Below are positions 37,748 to 50,029 of a stretch of DNA of 64,000 nt, one piece after another. The position numbers were made by a program, and so were the translations under genes. The notes beneath the pieces are model-generated. The model saw only the letters and a program-made list of their open reading frames with translations, was not told where the DNA came from and did not search any database. The first letter of the stretch is position 1. Each line of letters opens with the position of its first letter. This stretch comes from Delphinapterus leucas (lineage: Eukaryota > Chordata > Mammalia > Artiodactyla > Monodontidae), in NCBI RefSeq assembly GCF_002288925.2, contig NW_022098072.1, positions 19,893,658-19,957,657 on the forward strand. The letters are read 5' to 3'.

Positions 37748-38095
37748 ATTTATTTATTTCATTTTTATTTTTGTCTGCGTTGGGTCTTTGTTGCTGCCCG
37801 CGGGCTTTCTCTGCTTGCAATGAGCCGCGGGGCTACTCTTGATTGCAGTGCGCGGGCTTCTCATTGCAGTGGCTTCTCTTGTTGCGGAGCATGGGCTCTA
37901 GGCACGCGGGCTTCAGTAGTTGTGGCAGGTGGGCTCAGTAGTTGTGGCTCGCGGGCTCTAGAGCGCAGGCTCAGTCGTTGTGGTGCACAGGCTTAGTTGC
38001 TCCGCAGCATGTGGGATCTTCCTGCACCAGGGCTCAAACCCATGTCCCCTGCATTGGCAGGTGGATTCTTAACCACTGCGCCACCACAGAAGCCC
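37748..38095 (-). mobile_element. CHR-type SINE (long form), inverted, in the L1 tail
   Basis: 'gtctgcgttgggtctttgtt', 'gggcttctcattgcagtggc' and 'gcgccaccacagaagccc' give the reverse complement of the long CHR form. It sits directly at the A/T-rich 3' end of the L1. Confidence 0.93.
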
Positions 38096-39439
38096 TATTT
38101 TTTTTTAATTTTTAAAAGATTTTTTGTTGTTGCTTTTGAGAAGGGGGAAATATGTTCTAATGCTGGTGGAAATAGCCCAGTAGAGAGGGAAAAATTAATG
38201 ATACGGGGGAGTGTGTGGAGAACTGCTGGCATTGAGACTCTGAACAGGTGAGAGAGGATGAGATTTAATGAACTGGGCTATGGCCTTAGAAAGAAACAAG
38301 GACTTTTCATCTACTGCAGTAGGAAGGAAGGAGGAATATGAGGCTCTGGATTTGGATGGATGTGGAGGTGGGAGCTTACAGAAGGCCTTTTGCAATGGCT
38401 TCTAATTTCTCAGTGATGCTGGAAGCTGTGTGTGAGGGTGGAGGAGGGTGGGTTAATGAACTAGGAGGGTGGGAGGCCATGGGGGAATGGAATGTGGCTG
38501 CTGAGCAGTATTGAGGGCACAGTGGGATGTGCGGAAATGAATTTAAATTAATTGCAATGAATTTAAAAGGAGACAGGCCAAAAGTGAGCATGTTGGCTAC
38601 CCAAGGCTGTATGTGCGCAGAGTCTGGGGCTCTTGCTAGAGATCCTGTATGAATCAGAAGCAGCAATTAACAATAGATAGTTCATCTTAATTTGAGTTAA
38701 CATTTGAAAGAATTAAAAGGCTCATCATGTAGCAATACCATACTAAGTATTATAAAAATAATTTAAAAGAAACTTCAGTGGTGGGGCAGAGCAGATGGGA
38801 AACTTCCTGTGACTCAGTCACCGTGACTATGGCAGGGTTTCCTCATCTGCCAAGTGTGAAGAGGGCTGCGGCCACTCTGCCTGTTCTCCCAGGTCAGGCA
38901 CCAAGGGTTCCCCTGGTGGTCTCTCTAGGAGTGGTATCTCTAGGAAGGTACAGCTTGTGATGGAAAGGCTGGTGGTGACAGTCTCCAAAGGCTGTCAACA
39001 GGCTCTGGAAGAACCTTGGCTAAATCCTCCTTTACAGGCTTACAGCCCTTCAATGCCCAACATACAGATAACGATATTGGTGGGGGAAAATAAACAGGAT
39101 CAGTAAGTCATTTTCCCCGCTGTGTTCTCTAAGTAAATTACACAAAGATCCGTGTGATCCTTCCCGAGGAAAATGACAATGATGATGATGAGAAAGAGGA
39201 TGACGGCAGCTAAGACTTAGATAGCAGACACTGTTTACTGTTCATGTAAACTTCATAATGAGCCTAGCCTTAATACTTGCTCACTATTTTAATATTTATT
39301 AGAGGGGGATCTGTCCATTGAACCCACCGCCAATGAAATAATATAGTTGGCTGTTACCTCTGCCTATAATTTCTGCCCAGGTGAAGCAATTAAAGGGATT
39401 AGAATAAGTCAGCTGGTTGCAGGAAAAACCTTACATATT

Positions 39440-40510
39440 CATTCAACCTGTAAAACAACTTCTGGGACTTTTGAACAAAGAAGGAATCTCATGCAACTGT
39501 GGGTGGTATATGACTTTTAAAAAATATCCTTTTGGTAAGAGGGTAAATCATCAGTAGGAATATCCTTTGACTCAGCATTCTGAAATTTCTATCTCATTGC
39601 TTAATATAAAGAATGAACCAAAAGTAAGGTAACCTAGAAAAGGGAGAGTGGTAGGTCATAGGGACACGGGAGTCAACTGAAAGAGCTTTCAATGGCCAAA
39701 CCTGGAGCAACACAAGCAGCAGATAAAGAAGGTAGTAGTGGGTTATGATTCAAAGTATACAGTGAATATCCATGACTCCATACTCACATAAATGAGTGAC
39801 TGACTAAGTAAATACATGGGGAGAATCGACAGATCTCCCATGTATAAAAATTCCAAATATTTTATCGTGGAGTATAACTCCTCCTCCTTAAGTGTGGGCC
39901 ACACATAGTGACTTCCTTCCAAAGAGGACAGCATGGGAATGGGGGGAAAAGTTACTTTACAGTGGAGAAACTGGTCACACACCACCTCAGCCAGGGGATC
40001 CAGATCACCATCCACAGTGATAAACCATGTCGATAGTTCGCACCCTTGATATGACGTCATGGGAATGGCACCTTACCTCTGAGATCTTCTTTCCAAAAAT
40101 CCATAACTCCCATCTAATCATGGGATAAACTTCAAAAAACCCAAGTTGCAGAACATTTTATAGAATTCTTGACCAATACTCCTCAAAACTGCCAATGTCA
40201 TCAAAAACAAGAAAAGTCTAAGAAATTTTCACAGCCCAGAGGAGCCTAAGGAGACATGATGACTAAATGTGATGAGGTATCCTGGATGTATTCTGGAACA
40301 AAATAGGGGAAAACTAATGAATTTCAATAAAATATGGACCTTATTTAACAATAATGTATTGTTATTGGTTCACTAGCTGTGACAAATGTACCATAAAAAT
40401 GTAAGATGTTAGCTACAGGAGGAACTAGGTGTCGGGTATATGAGAATCCTCTGTATATTTGCAACCCTTCTCTAAACCTAAAACTGTTCTAAAATATAGT
40501 TTATTTTAAA
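39440..40510 (+). mobile_element. Old L1M 3' end
   Basis: The 3' untranslated pattern includes 'gacatgatgactaaatgtga', 'gacaaatgtaccataaaaat', 'gtaagatgttagctacagg' and 'ctaaaactgttctaaaatat' with a terminal A/T tail, typical of mammal-wide L1M subfamilies. Confidence 0.7.
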
Positions 40511-40519
40511 AATATTCAA

Positions 40520-41290
40520 AACAGAATCTGGCAGAATAAACTGGGGAAAATAAAGAGGAAGGAGGGAGGAGAGGCCTCTTTCTTGGCTGCATAAGACTGG
40601 AAGAAGATTTGCTGCCCAGGATGCCTTGCTCTGACATGCAGGAGCTAATCCTTGGCCTTCGAAGCCAACAGCCTGTACAGATGCTGGCAAAGTTGGCACC
40701 TTTACCTGAAATTCAAAACCTCGATCAAATGGGTATGGCGACTCCTCATCCAGGGCATGGTTGCCAGTGGCTGTGCTTTGCCTTCTTAAAGCATCATGGT
40801 GGGGTGAAACAGAGAGGTAGAGGCGGCCCCTGCCAGCTGGAGTCTCCACCAAAGGGTCTGGGGAATCTGGGATCAGCTCATCTTTCTTTTCCGTTCACAG
40901 ATCCAAGATATGGGCCTGGAGAGTTTCTTGCTCCCGCTGTCTTCAGGGGAAGACCTTCTCTAAGACACTTGCTAGAAAATCACTGCAAAGAGTTGGGAGG
41001 GGATTTGTCTGCAAACTGAGATGTGTGGCCAGGGCACACTAAAGAAGAAGGGATCAGCTGATGTAAATTTCAAGTATTTTTCCAGAAATATGCAAGTGTG
41101 GAGAAACAGAAGTACTGACTAAAGAGTATTTGTTAGATTGACAACAAGAGGTTGGTAAATGAAGGATACAGACTGTGGTCGGGGGAAGTATGAAGATGTG
41201 TAGAGCCTGCCTGCACACCAGCAGAGGATGAAGCAGCAAAGCAAAACTAAAATAAGTTCAGGATAGCAGTAGGCGCATACAATGGAGCCT
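40520..41290. other. SCML4 intron, no gene seen
   Basis: Open frames on both strands around 40478-41019 show no known family, and the splice context does not fit SCML4. Confidence 0.4.
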
Positions 41291-41299
41291 CACTAACCC

Positions 41300-41480
41300 T
41301 GTCCTCAGTCTCGCTACTTAGCCTTTCAGAGCCTACCTTTCCTCATCTGTAAGGTAAGGATAACAGCACCTTCTCACAAGGATGTGACAAGAATGAAGTG
41401 TAAACATTTAGCATAGGGCTAATGCAAAGTGAGAACTCAATAAGTATTTCTGATCATTATTGCTGCTAGTATTATGATTT
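41300..41480 (+). repeat. MIR fragment
   Basis: 'cctcatctgtaaggtaagga', 'gtgacaagaatgaagtgtaa' and 'gagaactcaataagtattt' follow the forward MIR second half. Confidence 0.65.
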
Positions 41481-42065
41481 TATTATTAGAAATTCCAGAA
41501 ATACAAATGAGTTCCAAGTTTCTTGTTCATGTAGCCATGGCAGGAAAGGGAAATTGCCCATCTTTCTTCTAGGACCCATCTACATTTTCTACACTTACCC
41601 ACTTGGGATCACATCTTCCCAAATCTTTGAAGGCCCACCCTCCTACCTTACACATTGCACACGATCCCCTTTAAGAAATGTTCCCAGTACGTTAAGTACT
41701 GCTTAGGCAGGAGCTGCCCTTTCCAAGTTGTATCATTTAAGCTAAGTCTAAAAAGGGAAAAAAATTCATTCCATGAGGCAGTCATTTACTCAACAAATAT
41801 TTATTGAGCACCTATTGTGTGCGGGAAACTGTTGTAGGTGCTGAGGATACATCTGTAAATGGGGGAGATAAGGTCATTGTTCTTGATGAGGTAATATCAT
41901 AGTGGAGGAAACAAATAAGAAACACAACAAAAATGTCAAATTGTGATAAGTACTACTCTGAGAAGTAAAATATGGGGATGTGATAAACAGGGACCCGGTG
42001 ACTAGTGTAGGCTGATAAGGAGGTGACACCTACATCAAGATCTGAATGACAAGAGGGAGGCTGAG

Positions 42066-42419
42066 GGCTTCCTTGGTGGCTCAGTGGTTAAGAATCCGCC
42101 TGCCAATGCAGGGGACATGGGTTCGAGCCCTGGTGCGGGAAGATCCTACCTGCTGTGGAGCAACTAAGCCTGTGTGACACAACTACTGAGCCTGAGCTCT
42201 AGAGCCCACGAGCCACAACTACTGATCCTGCATGCCACAACTACTGAAGCCCGCACGCCTAGAGCCCGTGCTCTGCAACAAGAGAAGCCACCGCAATGAG
42301 AAGCCCGCGCACCGCAATGAAGAGTAGCCCCCGCTCGCCACAACTAGAGAAAGCCTACACACAGCAACAAAGACCCAATGAGGCCAATAAATAAATAAAA
42401 TAAATTTATAGGAAAAAAA
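42066..42419 (+). mobile_element. CHR-type SINE (long form)
   Basis: The head 'gcttccttggtggctcagtg' is followed by the long body with repeated 'cacaactactga' and a 'caaagacccaatgaggcc' end. A perfect duplication 'aagagggaggctgagg' is at 42051-42066 and 42420-42435. Confidence 0.95.
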
Positions 42420-42602
42420 AAGAGGGAGGCTGAGGAAAGAACTTTCGAAGGAGACAGAGTGGTCAGTGTAAGCCTCCTAAAGCTTGGCTTCTTCAAAGAA
42501 CCAGGAAGCTAGAGTGGCTGGAATTATGAGCAAGAGGCAGAAGGATGCAAGATGAGGTTAGCTAGGTGGTCAGGGCACAATCATGAGGGTTTTCTAAGTC
42601 AG

Positions 42603-43052
42603 TGTTGTAGATTGAATCATGTCCCTCTCAAAAAAGACTTGTTCAAGTCCTAACACCCAGTACCTGTGAATGGGACTTGACTTGGAAATAGGGTATTTGC
42701 AGATGTAATCAAGTTAAGATGAGGCCATACTGGATTAGAGTGGGCCCTAATGCCAATGACTGGTGCCCTTATAAGAAGAGGGAAATTTGGACACAGACAC
42801 AGACACACAGGGAGAATCCCATGTGACAATGGAGGCAGAAATTGGAGTGATATGTCTACAACCAAGGAACACCAAGGACTGCAGGCAACCACTAGAAGCT
42901 AGGAAGAGTCAAGGAAGGATCCTACCCTAGAACCTTCAGAGAGAGCATGGCCCTTCCAACACCTTGATTTTGGACTTCTAGCCTCCAGAACTGTTGTTTT
43001 AAGACACCCAGTTTGTGGTACTTCGTTATAGCACTCCTAGTAAATAAATACA
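42603..43052 (+). mobile_element. Solo MaLR (MLT1-like) LTR inside L2
   Basis: It starts 'tgttgtagattgaatcatg' and ends 'taaataaataca' (TG...CA). A 5-bp duplication 'gtcag' is at 42598-42602 and 43053-43057. Internal landmarks are 'gaaatagggtatttgcagat' and 'gacttctagcctccagaact'. Confidence 0.9.
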
Positions 43053-43807
43053 GTCAGATTAAAAAGTTTGGATTTTATTCTAGGAGTTATGGAAACAATT
43101 AGAGAATTTTAAGCAGAGAAAGACACAACCCAGTTTTTACTTTATAAAATTAAGTATGGCTGCTATACAGAGAATGGATGGGGAGAGGCAAAATAGAGAA
43201 AAGAATACTGGTGAGGAGGTTATCATATGGTTCAGGCAAGACGCACAGGTGGCTGAACTAGGGTGAAAGTAGTGAAAACAGAAAGAATTGGTTGGATTCA
43301 GGTGTGCTTTGGAGGTGGAATTAAGGTGATTAGAGAGAGAAAGCGCAAAATCAAAGATAACTTCTAGATTTATTCACATAAACTTTGTTTGATAGTATAT
43401 TTTTATTACATTAGTTTAAAACATTAGCATTTTACTTGTTGCTCGTTTAGTTAACTTTGGGGAAGCCATAACACTGGCTTGTGTCTAAGGTTCAAAACAT
43501 TCCTCCTCTAATACTCAAGCAGTAAAATTTCAGAATACGACAGGAAACATTCTATGTGGAACTTCTGGGAGAGGACGTGAAAAAGAAGTCGAGCATCCAC
43601 ATTTCCTCATCTGGGAAATGCACACTGAGAACTGACACGATTTCACATTGCCCAGTGAGCTGCAGGGGAGTGGTGAGGACACAGGACTCAGAGAGGGCTG
43701 GGGTTCTAATCCTGGTTCTGCCCCTGACTCACATGGGACTCTGAGCAACCCATTCAGTGTCTCTGGGCTTCATCTTCCCAAGCCATTAATGTGGGTAGGG
43801 TTGTTGG

Positions 43808-43839
<32 letters not shown>

Positions 43840-43947
43840 GCCTTGCCACTCAGCATACAGGATCTTAGTTCCCGGACCAGGGATCGAACCCATGCCCCCT
43901 GCAGTGGAAGCACAGAGTCTTAACCACTGGACCACCTGCAAAATCCC
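43808..43947 (-). mobile_element. tRNA-derived SINE, inverted, with long T-tail
   Basis: A run of about 30 T, then 'ggccttgccactcagcatac', 'gaccagggatcgaaccc' and 'ccactggaccacctgcaaaa'. A target-site duplication was not clear. Confidence 0.8.
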
Positions 43948-44522
43948 AGCTTGTTGATTTCTAAGTTCTATTCCAACTCGTAAGGTGTGTATGTATCTTG
44001 CATTAGACTATTTCTGAAAACATTAAAGAGTTTGAGATAAAACCAGTGTCAGTGCCATATTTTGAATGTTGATTAGAAGAAATGTGGCATCCTAAATTTC
44101 TTCGGAGTTTTGTTTCTGGGAATATAGAAAACTATGTTATTTGGATCAACTGAAAACAACTACCAACAATGGATAAAATGTAAGGTTAGTAAAAGTATGG
44201 AGGCGCTAACAATATATAAAGGATAATTGGGCCCAAATATAGGTGAAATCTAGGCCTTGGAATTGCCATGGATCAGGGCTCACCCAAAGGGCTACAACCT
44301 CAGGGTAAGGGTAAGCTAGCTGTAAACTTGTCCTGCCCTACCCAACCCATACCTGACTCTAAGGAAAGTTGCCTTGACACTGGGGGAGGGGGTGTGCAGA
44401 ATCCCTGGGAAGATATTGCCACCAAGCCAGAGCTCACACAGATTTGCAGCTCAAATTCACAGAACTTGGGCAACCAAGAAAACTTCAGCCTGGGAAGTTA
44501 GTTTAAAAATTACCCAATCTGG

Positions 44523-44722
44523 GCTTCCCTGGTGGCGCAGTGGTTGAGAGTCCGCATGCCGATGCAGGGGACACGGGTTCGTGCCCCGGTCCGGGAAGAT
44601 CCCACATGCCGCGGAGCGGCTGGGCCCGTGAGCCATGGCTGCTAAGCCTGCGCGTCCGGAGCCTGTGCTCCGCAACGGGAGAGGCCACAACAGTGAGAGG
44701 CCCACATACTGCAAAAAAAAAA
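44523..44722 (+). mobile_element. CHR-type SINE (short form)
   Basis: The head 'gcttccctggtggcgcagtg' and body 'ccgcggagcggctgggcccg' are followed by an A-tail. A perfect 18-bp duplication 'aaaaattacccaatctgg' is at 44505-44522 and 44723-44740. Confidence 0.96.
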
Positions 44723-44918
44723 AAAAATTACCCAATCTGGCAGTGCTCTCAGGTTACCTGGAAAAACAAACACAAATCATCTCTGGAGAAAGGTCTCAAA
44801 GAAGTCCCCAAAATAATTTTTCAAAGCCAGTGAATAACACAGCCCAAACACACAAGGAAGCAAGGAACCAAAGCAAGAATGGGCAATAAAAACACACAGC
44901 AGTAAAACCCCAGAAACT

Positions 44919-45259
44919 GGGCTTCTCTGGTGGCACAGTGGTTAAGAATCCACCTGCCAGTACAGGGGACACGGGTTCAAGCCCTGGTCCGGGAAGATCC
45001 TACATGCCGTGGAGCAACTAAGCCTGTGCACTACAACTACTGAGCTCACGTGCCACAACTACTGAAGCCCGCGTGCGACTAGAGCCTGTGTTCTACAATA
45101 AGAGAAGCCACCACTTCTTTCTTTTTATGAGAAGCCCGCGCACTGCAACGAAGAGTAGCCTCTGCTTGCCGCAACTAGAGAAAGCCTGCACACAGCAACA
45201 AAGACCCAATGCAGCCAAAAATAAATAAATAAAATTAAATAAATAAATAAAATAAAATA
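44919..45259 (+). mobile_element. CHR-type SINE (long form) with an internal replacement
   Basis: The full long-form order is present, ending 'gacccaatgcagcc' and a (TAAA)n tail. At about 45110-45127 the usual 'ccgcaatgagaagcc' is replaced by 'acttctttctttttatgag', a small T-rich change. Confidence 0.9.
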
Positions 45260-46582
45260 CTTAAGATATTTCAATTATCAGACTTAGATTCTAAAAGCAA
45301 GTGTGATACTATGTATAAAGATATAAATAACAAGTTTGAAAATATCTCTGCAGAACAGAAAACTATAAAAAATAGCATAGCAGAATGTAAAAGAACCAAA
45401 TTTAACTTCTATACAATAACTAAAATTAAAAACTAAATAAACAGATTTAACAGCATACTAAATATAGCTAAAGAAAGAATTAGTGTGCCAGAAGATATGT
45501 CAGAAGAAATTCACCAAAAAGTAGCATAGAGACAAATAGATAAAAACTACTGAGGGAAGGTTAAAAGACAATGTGAATATGAGAAGTTTTAACATTAAAG
45601 TTTCAGAAAGAATGGAACAGAGGTTATATTTAAAAAGAGAATGGCTAAGAATTTTCCAGATCTGATGAAAGTTCTAATCCACAGATTCAGGAAGCCCACC
45701 AAACTCTAAATAAGATGAATAAAAAAGAAATCCACAGGTAGACACAACAGAATGAAATTGTAGAACACTGAAGACAAAGAAAAAAATCTTAAAATTAGCT
45801 TAAAAATACAAAACCTGCCAGGGAACACTCACATAAACCAGATGGAGAGCTGAGTTCTTTACAACAATGGGCCCCAGAAGATAAATGGAATAATACCTTC
45901 AATGTGCTGCAAGGAAAATAACAACCTAGAATTCTACACCCAGCAAAAATATTTTTTTCCTAAAGTGAAGATGAAATAAAAGTACTTCCAGACAACAAAA
46001 GCTAAGAGAATTCATCACTAGAGGATCTATATTAAAGGGACTTCTAAAAGATGTACTGCAGGAAGTGGAAAGTGATTTCAGGTAGAATGTATGATATGCA
46101 AAAAGAAATGAAGAATTTTTTTAAGTGGTAAATAAGCAGGTGAATCTAAATGAAAATAACTGTACAAAACAAAAATAATTGTTTTGAGGGATTAAAAAAG
46201 CAAAAAAGAATTAAGATGTGTGATGACAGTAATATTGAAGTGGGGAGATAAATGGAGTTAAAGTGTCCTAAGGTCCTTGTATGATCTAGGAAGAAGCAAA
46301 GGTAAGGTTAACTTTAGAAAACTCTAGTACGTAAGCATGCCGTAATTTCTAGAGCAATCAGTAATACAATAGAAAACATAGTGCTTAAACTTCAAGAAGT
46401 AGAAAAGAAAGAATTATATGCTTAAAAATCCAAAAGAAGGCAGGAAAGACAGGTAAAAGGAACACAGAATGAGTGAGACAAATAGAATACAGAAAATAAG
46501 ACATAGATTTACACCCAAATTTATCAATAATTACTTTAAATATAAATGGACTAAATGTCTAGTTACAAGATAAAGATTATTA

Positions 46583-47600
46583 TACTGGATGCTATGGATT
46601 AAAATGTGTCTCCCCACCAAAAGGTGTTGAAGTCCTAACCCCCAGTACCTGTGAATGTGACCTTATTGGGAAATAGGGTCTTTGCAGATGATCAAGTTAA
46701 GATAAGTTCATTAGAGTGGGCCCTGATCCAATATGACTGTGTCCTTATAGAAAGGGGAAATTTGGACACACAGACAAACATGTCCAGAGGGAAGACAATG
46801 TGAAGACGCAGGGAGAATGCCATCCACAATCCAAAGAACACCGGAGGCCCCCCAAAGCTAGGAGAGAGGCCTGCAACAACAGATCCTCCCTCCCAGCCCT
46901 CAGAAGGAGCCAACCTGGCTGGTCTTGATCTCAGATTTCCAGACTGCAGAACTGTGAGACAATAAATTTCTGTTGTTCCATTGACAGATGAATAGATAAA
47001 GAAGTCGTGGTATATATACACAATAGAATATTACCCAGCCATAAAAAAGAATGAAATAATGCCTTTTGCAGCAACATGGATGGACCTAAAGGTTATTATA
47101 CTAAGTGAAGTAAATCAGGCAAAGACAAACATCATATGGTATCACTTATATGTGGAATCTAAAAAAATGATACAAATGAACTTATTCACAAAAAAGAAGT
47201 AGACTCACAGACATGAAAATAAACTTATGGTTACCAAAGGAGAAAGGGGGGGGGATAAATTAGGAGTTTGGAATTAACAGATACACACTACTATATATAA
47301 AATAGATTAACAACAAGGACCTACTATATAGTACAGGGAACTATAGTCCATATCTTATAATAACCTATAATGGAAAAGAATCTGAAAAAGAATATACATA
47401 TTCAGTAATACATATATATTAGTAATACATATATCTAACATGTATATATATATTAAGTGATATATATGTATATCTAACATGAAATTAATACAACATTGTA
47501 AATCAACTATATTTCAATAAAATTTAAAAAAAATTTGCACTGTTTAAGCCACCCAGTTTGTTGTATTGTGTTACAGCAGCCCTAGGAAACTGATGTACCA
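46583..47600 (+). mobile_element. MaLR (MLT1-like) LTR split by an L1 insertion
   Basis: The 5' part runs from 'tgctatggattaaaatgtg' to 'gacaataaatttctgttg' at about 46976. The 3' part resumes at about 47549 with 'tgtttaagccacccagtttg' and ends near 47597. The interruption is an L1 3' end. Confidence 0.85.
46978..47548 (+). mobile_element. 5'-truncated L1 3' end (cetartiodactyl type)
   Basis: It starts in the ORF2 C-terminus ('gacagatgaatagataaaga') and passes to 'gtaaatcaactatatttcaa' with a terminal A-run. It is low-divergence and contains a TATATA/ATATGTA tract at about 47400-47470. Confidence 0.88.
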
Positions 47601-48002
47601 GATTCTAGTTTTTAAAAATCATGTTTTCTCTCCCTTCCTTCCTCTCCCACACCATTCGAGGATAGCTTTGTCCACGTCCCTGCCCATAGCTTTCCTTGGG
47701 GGCACACTCCTCCTTTAGGCTCACTCTCTTTCTTCACAGAAAACTCCCTCATGGTTCTGTGGAGATTCAGGGAGCAGCGTTAGGGAAAATTGAATACCTC
47801 ACCGTATTTAACGTTAGACTTTAGTCTAAAAACCTTGCCTGTTGGAAATGCAAATCAGCTCCAACAACAAGAAGTTTGTGGCCAATGGTCTAATTCCATT
47901 CCGAGGAGCCAGCCTGTTTCTGGGTTTACCCACACCTTTTTCTCCTTTCCCTTGGGGGAGATTAAACATGCGAGGGATGGAGGAGCCAGTATCCTTTGGC
48001 CT

Positions 48003-48220
48003 TGTTTACATTTCTCTTACTCCTTAGCATAAGTGAAAATACCAATTAACATCTATATCTGAGTTACACTCAGAATGCTGGTCAGGAAACATTCACCAGA
48101 TACCACTGCCCCAGGCCTACTGCTTAGCCTCACCCCTGACCATTGCTCCAGCCCTGGGGTGAGGGCAGGAGGGCGGGGAAGGTCACAGAAAACCCCAGAA
48201 GAGACAGTTCCCCGCCCTAG
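48003..48220 (+). repeat. Direct duplication, copy 1
   Basis: 218 bp from 'tgtttacatttctcttactc' to 'ccccgccctag'. It is closely matched by 49219-49426, the same way round. I do not recognise the family. Confidence 0.85.
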
Positions 48221-49218
48221 GGTTAGTGTGCATGGAGGCAGAGGTGGTGCTACCATCCTGCCTGGGTGGGGCTGAGAAGAATGGGTTAACTTCCTCCTGA
48301 CAGAGGGCGGCTGAGAGAGGAGACAGGGAAGCCGTGAAGCCCGTACTCCGTGAGTACGAGGAGACAGAAGGAAGAAAAAGGAAAACAAAAATAACCATCG
48401 TTGGATAAAGTGGGATGCAGAAGAACAGATCCATCCATGTGAAGTATTTAATGAATGTCGATGCTGCCCTGTGACTCCAACCATCTTTAGTAGAGACCAC
48501 ACATTTCAAGGAATGCTTGCTGTGATGGAGTTTCTTACAGAAACTGGTGAGGGAGCCAAGTTCTATGCACCAGCAGGCGTGGGGTCAGCCCTGAAGATGA
48601 GAGTGGGGATATGGAACATACACTCACAGGCATCCTGCGCATAGCAGAGCTCAGAGCAGCGGGGAGGTGGAGCAGCTTCTATTGGTTCACAAGAGGTGAT
48701 TGTTAAATTTTCAGGAATATTGCAAGTTGTTTGTTAAACACAGCAATTATTAAAAATTAAAGTGCATACACGTACAGAGTATTAATTTTTAAAATATATT
48801 AAGAACAAAGGTAATAGATACTCAAAACTCATCACTTTCTAATTATTTTACTGTTGCATCTGTGTGGAAATAGAGTACAAGAGTGATACTACATCACATC
48901 TTTTACCAACTCCACGTTCAGGAAAGTCACATTGGTGCCTTGAAACTGGCCATGTTGGGAATATTTACACCTTGGAAATTGGCAAATGCTACAAATAGGG
49001 CTGGATTTACTGTTGTGTTGACTTATAGGCTTAAGACAGCAATGGAGAAAATATTAAAAATGCAAATTAAACTTAAAAGTGTGTCTTGTCTGTAGCCATT
49101 ACACAGTGAATAGAATGAAAAAACAAATATTTTTTGTTTTCACAAACTATTATCCAATTCAGCAAAGAAGTCAACCACATCCTTGACAAATGAGTGAAAT
49201 TCCAACATACAACTTCAC

Positions 49219-49426
49219 TGTTTACATTTCTCTCACTCCTTAACATAAGTGAAAATACCAACTAACATTCATGTCTGAGTTACACTCAGAATGCTGGTCA
49301 GGAAACATTCACCAGATACCGCTGCCCCAGATACACTGCTTAGCCTCACCCCTGACTATTGCTCCAGCCCTGGGCTGAGGGCAGGAGGGTCACAGAAAAC
49401 CCCAGGAGACACCGTCCCCTCCCTAG
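49219..49426 (+). repeat. Direct duplication, copy 2
   Basis: 208 bp from 'tgtttacatttctctcactc' to 'cccctccctag'. It lacks a short 'cggggaag' segment present in copy 1 and carries scattered substitutions. Sequence outside the unit is unrelated. Confidence 0.85.
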
Positions 49427-50029
49427 ATGCTGCACACCGTTCAGCCCAAGGGAATGGCCCCTGCCTAGTGCCTTTGTAGTCATTTCCCTCACGGGCCACA
49501 GGTGGTACTTCATATGCACCATCAGCAAGAGGGGGACCTTGAAAATAGGCACAGGAAAGGTTAGATGTCGATTCTTCCCTTCCACACTATTAGGCTGCCG
49601 TTAGTGTTCCTAACTATGACTCTTAAGGCTATACAAGATCTGGATAATCAAAGACGCACTGAAGCCAATTCAACAGTTATAATGAAAACACACTTTAGAA
49701 AGAGGCTTTAAACAAATGTTGGAACAAACAAACAAACCCTTTCTACTCAAGTTTGAACATTCTCTTAATTGAGATTTTTGTTAACTTGACGTCCTTGTTA
49801 CACAGTGCCAAGAACACATACTTTTTCGGGGGGGAAAAGGATGACAATAAGAAAGGAGGAACAAAACAAAATGCTGCATTTACTCTTGCTCTTTAGAAAA
49901 TTACTTTCTTTATAAAGTGAATTTACCAGTTAACGGAAGACCGTCCTTTCAATAGTTAGCAGAAATTGCTGGCTCTTCCCAAATATCCATGCTCCTTTCT
50001 TCATGTACTAATGGAATCCCTGGATTTCA

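Larger units (their letters stand above)
35890..38690 (-). mobile_element. Long L2 copy, inverted, interrupted by L1 and a SINE
   Basis: The 3'-end side is at about 35890 ('cattcatttaag'). The antisense body runs through 'aggtcctgaggcagagcatg', 'tcaaggatgactccgagggt' and 'gaccaaccatgtcaaatgct' to about 37024. It resumes at about 38128 with 'ggaaatagcccagtagagag' and runs to about 38690. Minus-strand frames at 36186-36700 hold a degraded reverse-transcriptase region of the CR1/L2 clade. The nested inserts occupy 37036-38095. Confidence 0.75.
41770..43380 (-). mobile_element. L2 copy, inverted, interrupted by a SINE and an LTR
   Basis: It starts 'tcaacaaatatttattgagc' and 'gaaactgttgtaggtgctga', the inverted L2 terminus. 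It continues across two younger inserts to 'ggattttattctaggag' and 'agcagagaaagacac'. The order matches the copies at 31895 and 35890. Confidence 0.78.
44060..46582 (+). mobile_element. Old L1/HAL1-like relic carrying two SINEs
   Basis: 'ttctacacccagcaaaaata', 'ccagacaacaaaagctaaga' and 'ttactttaaatataaatgga' follow the 5' and ORF1-ORF2 part of old mammalian L1s. Its left limit is uncertain. SINEs interrupt it at 44523 and 44919, and a MaLR LTR ends it at about 46583. Confidence 0.55.

Noticed and set aside
48075..48275. Short frame MLVRKHSPDT repeated in the duplication at 49291
   Set aside because: The shared peptide follows from the DNA duplication; no Kozak context, splice sites or family support a gene.
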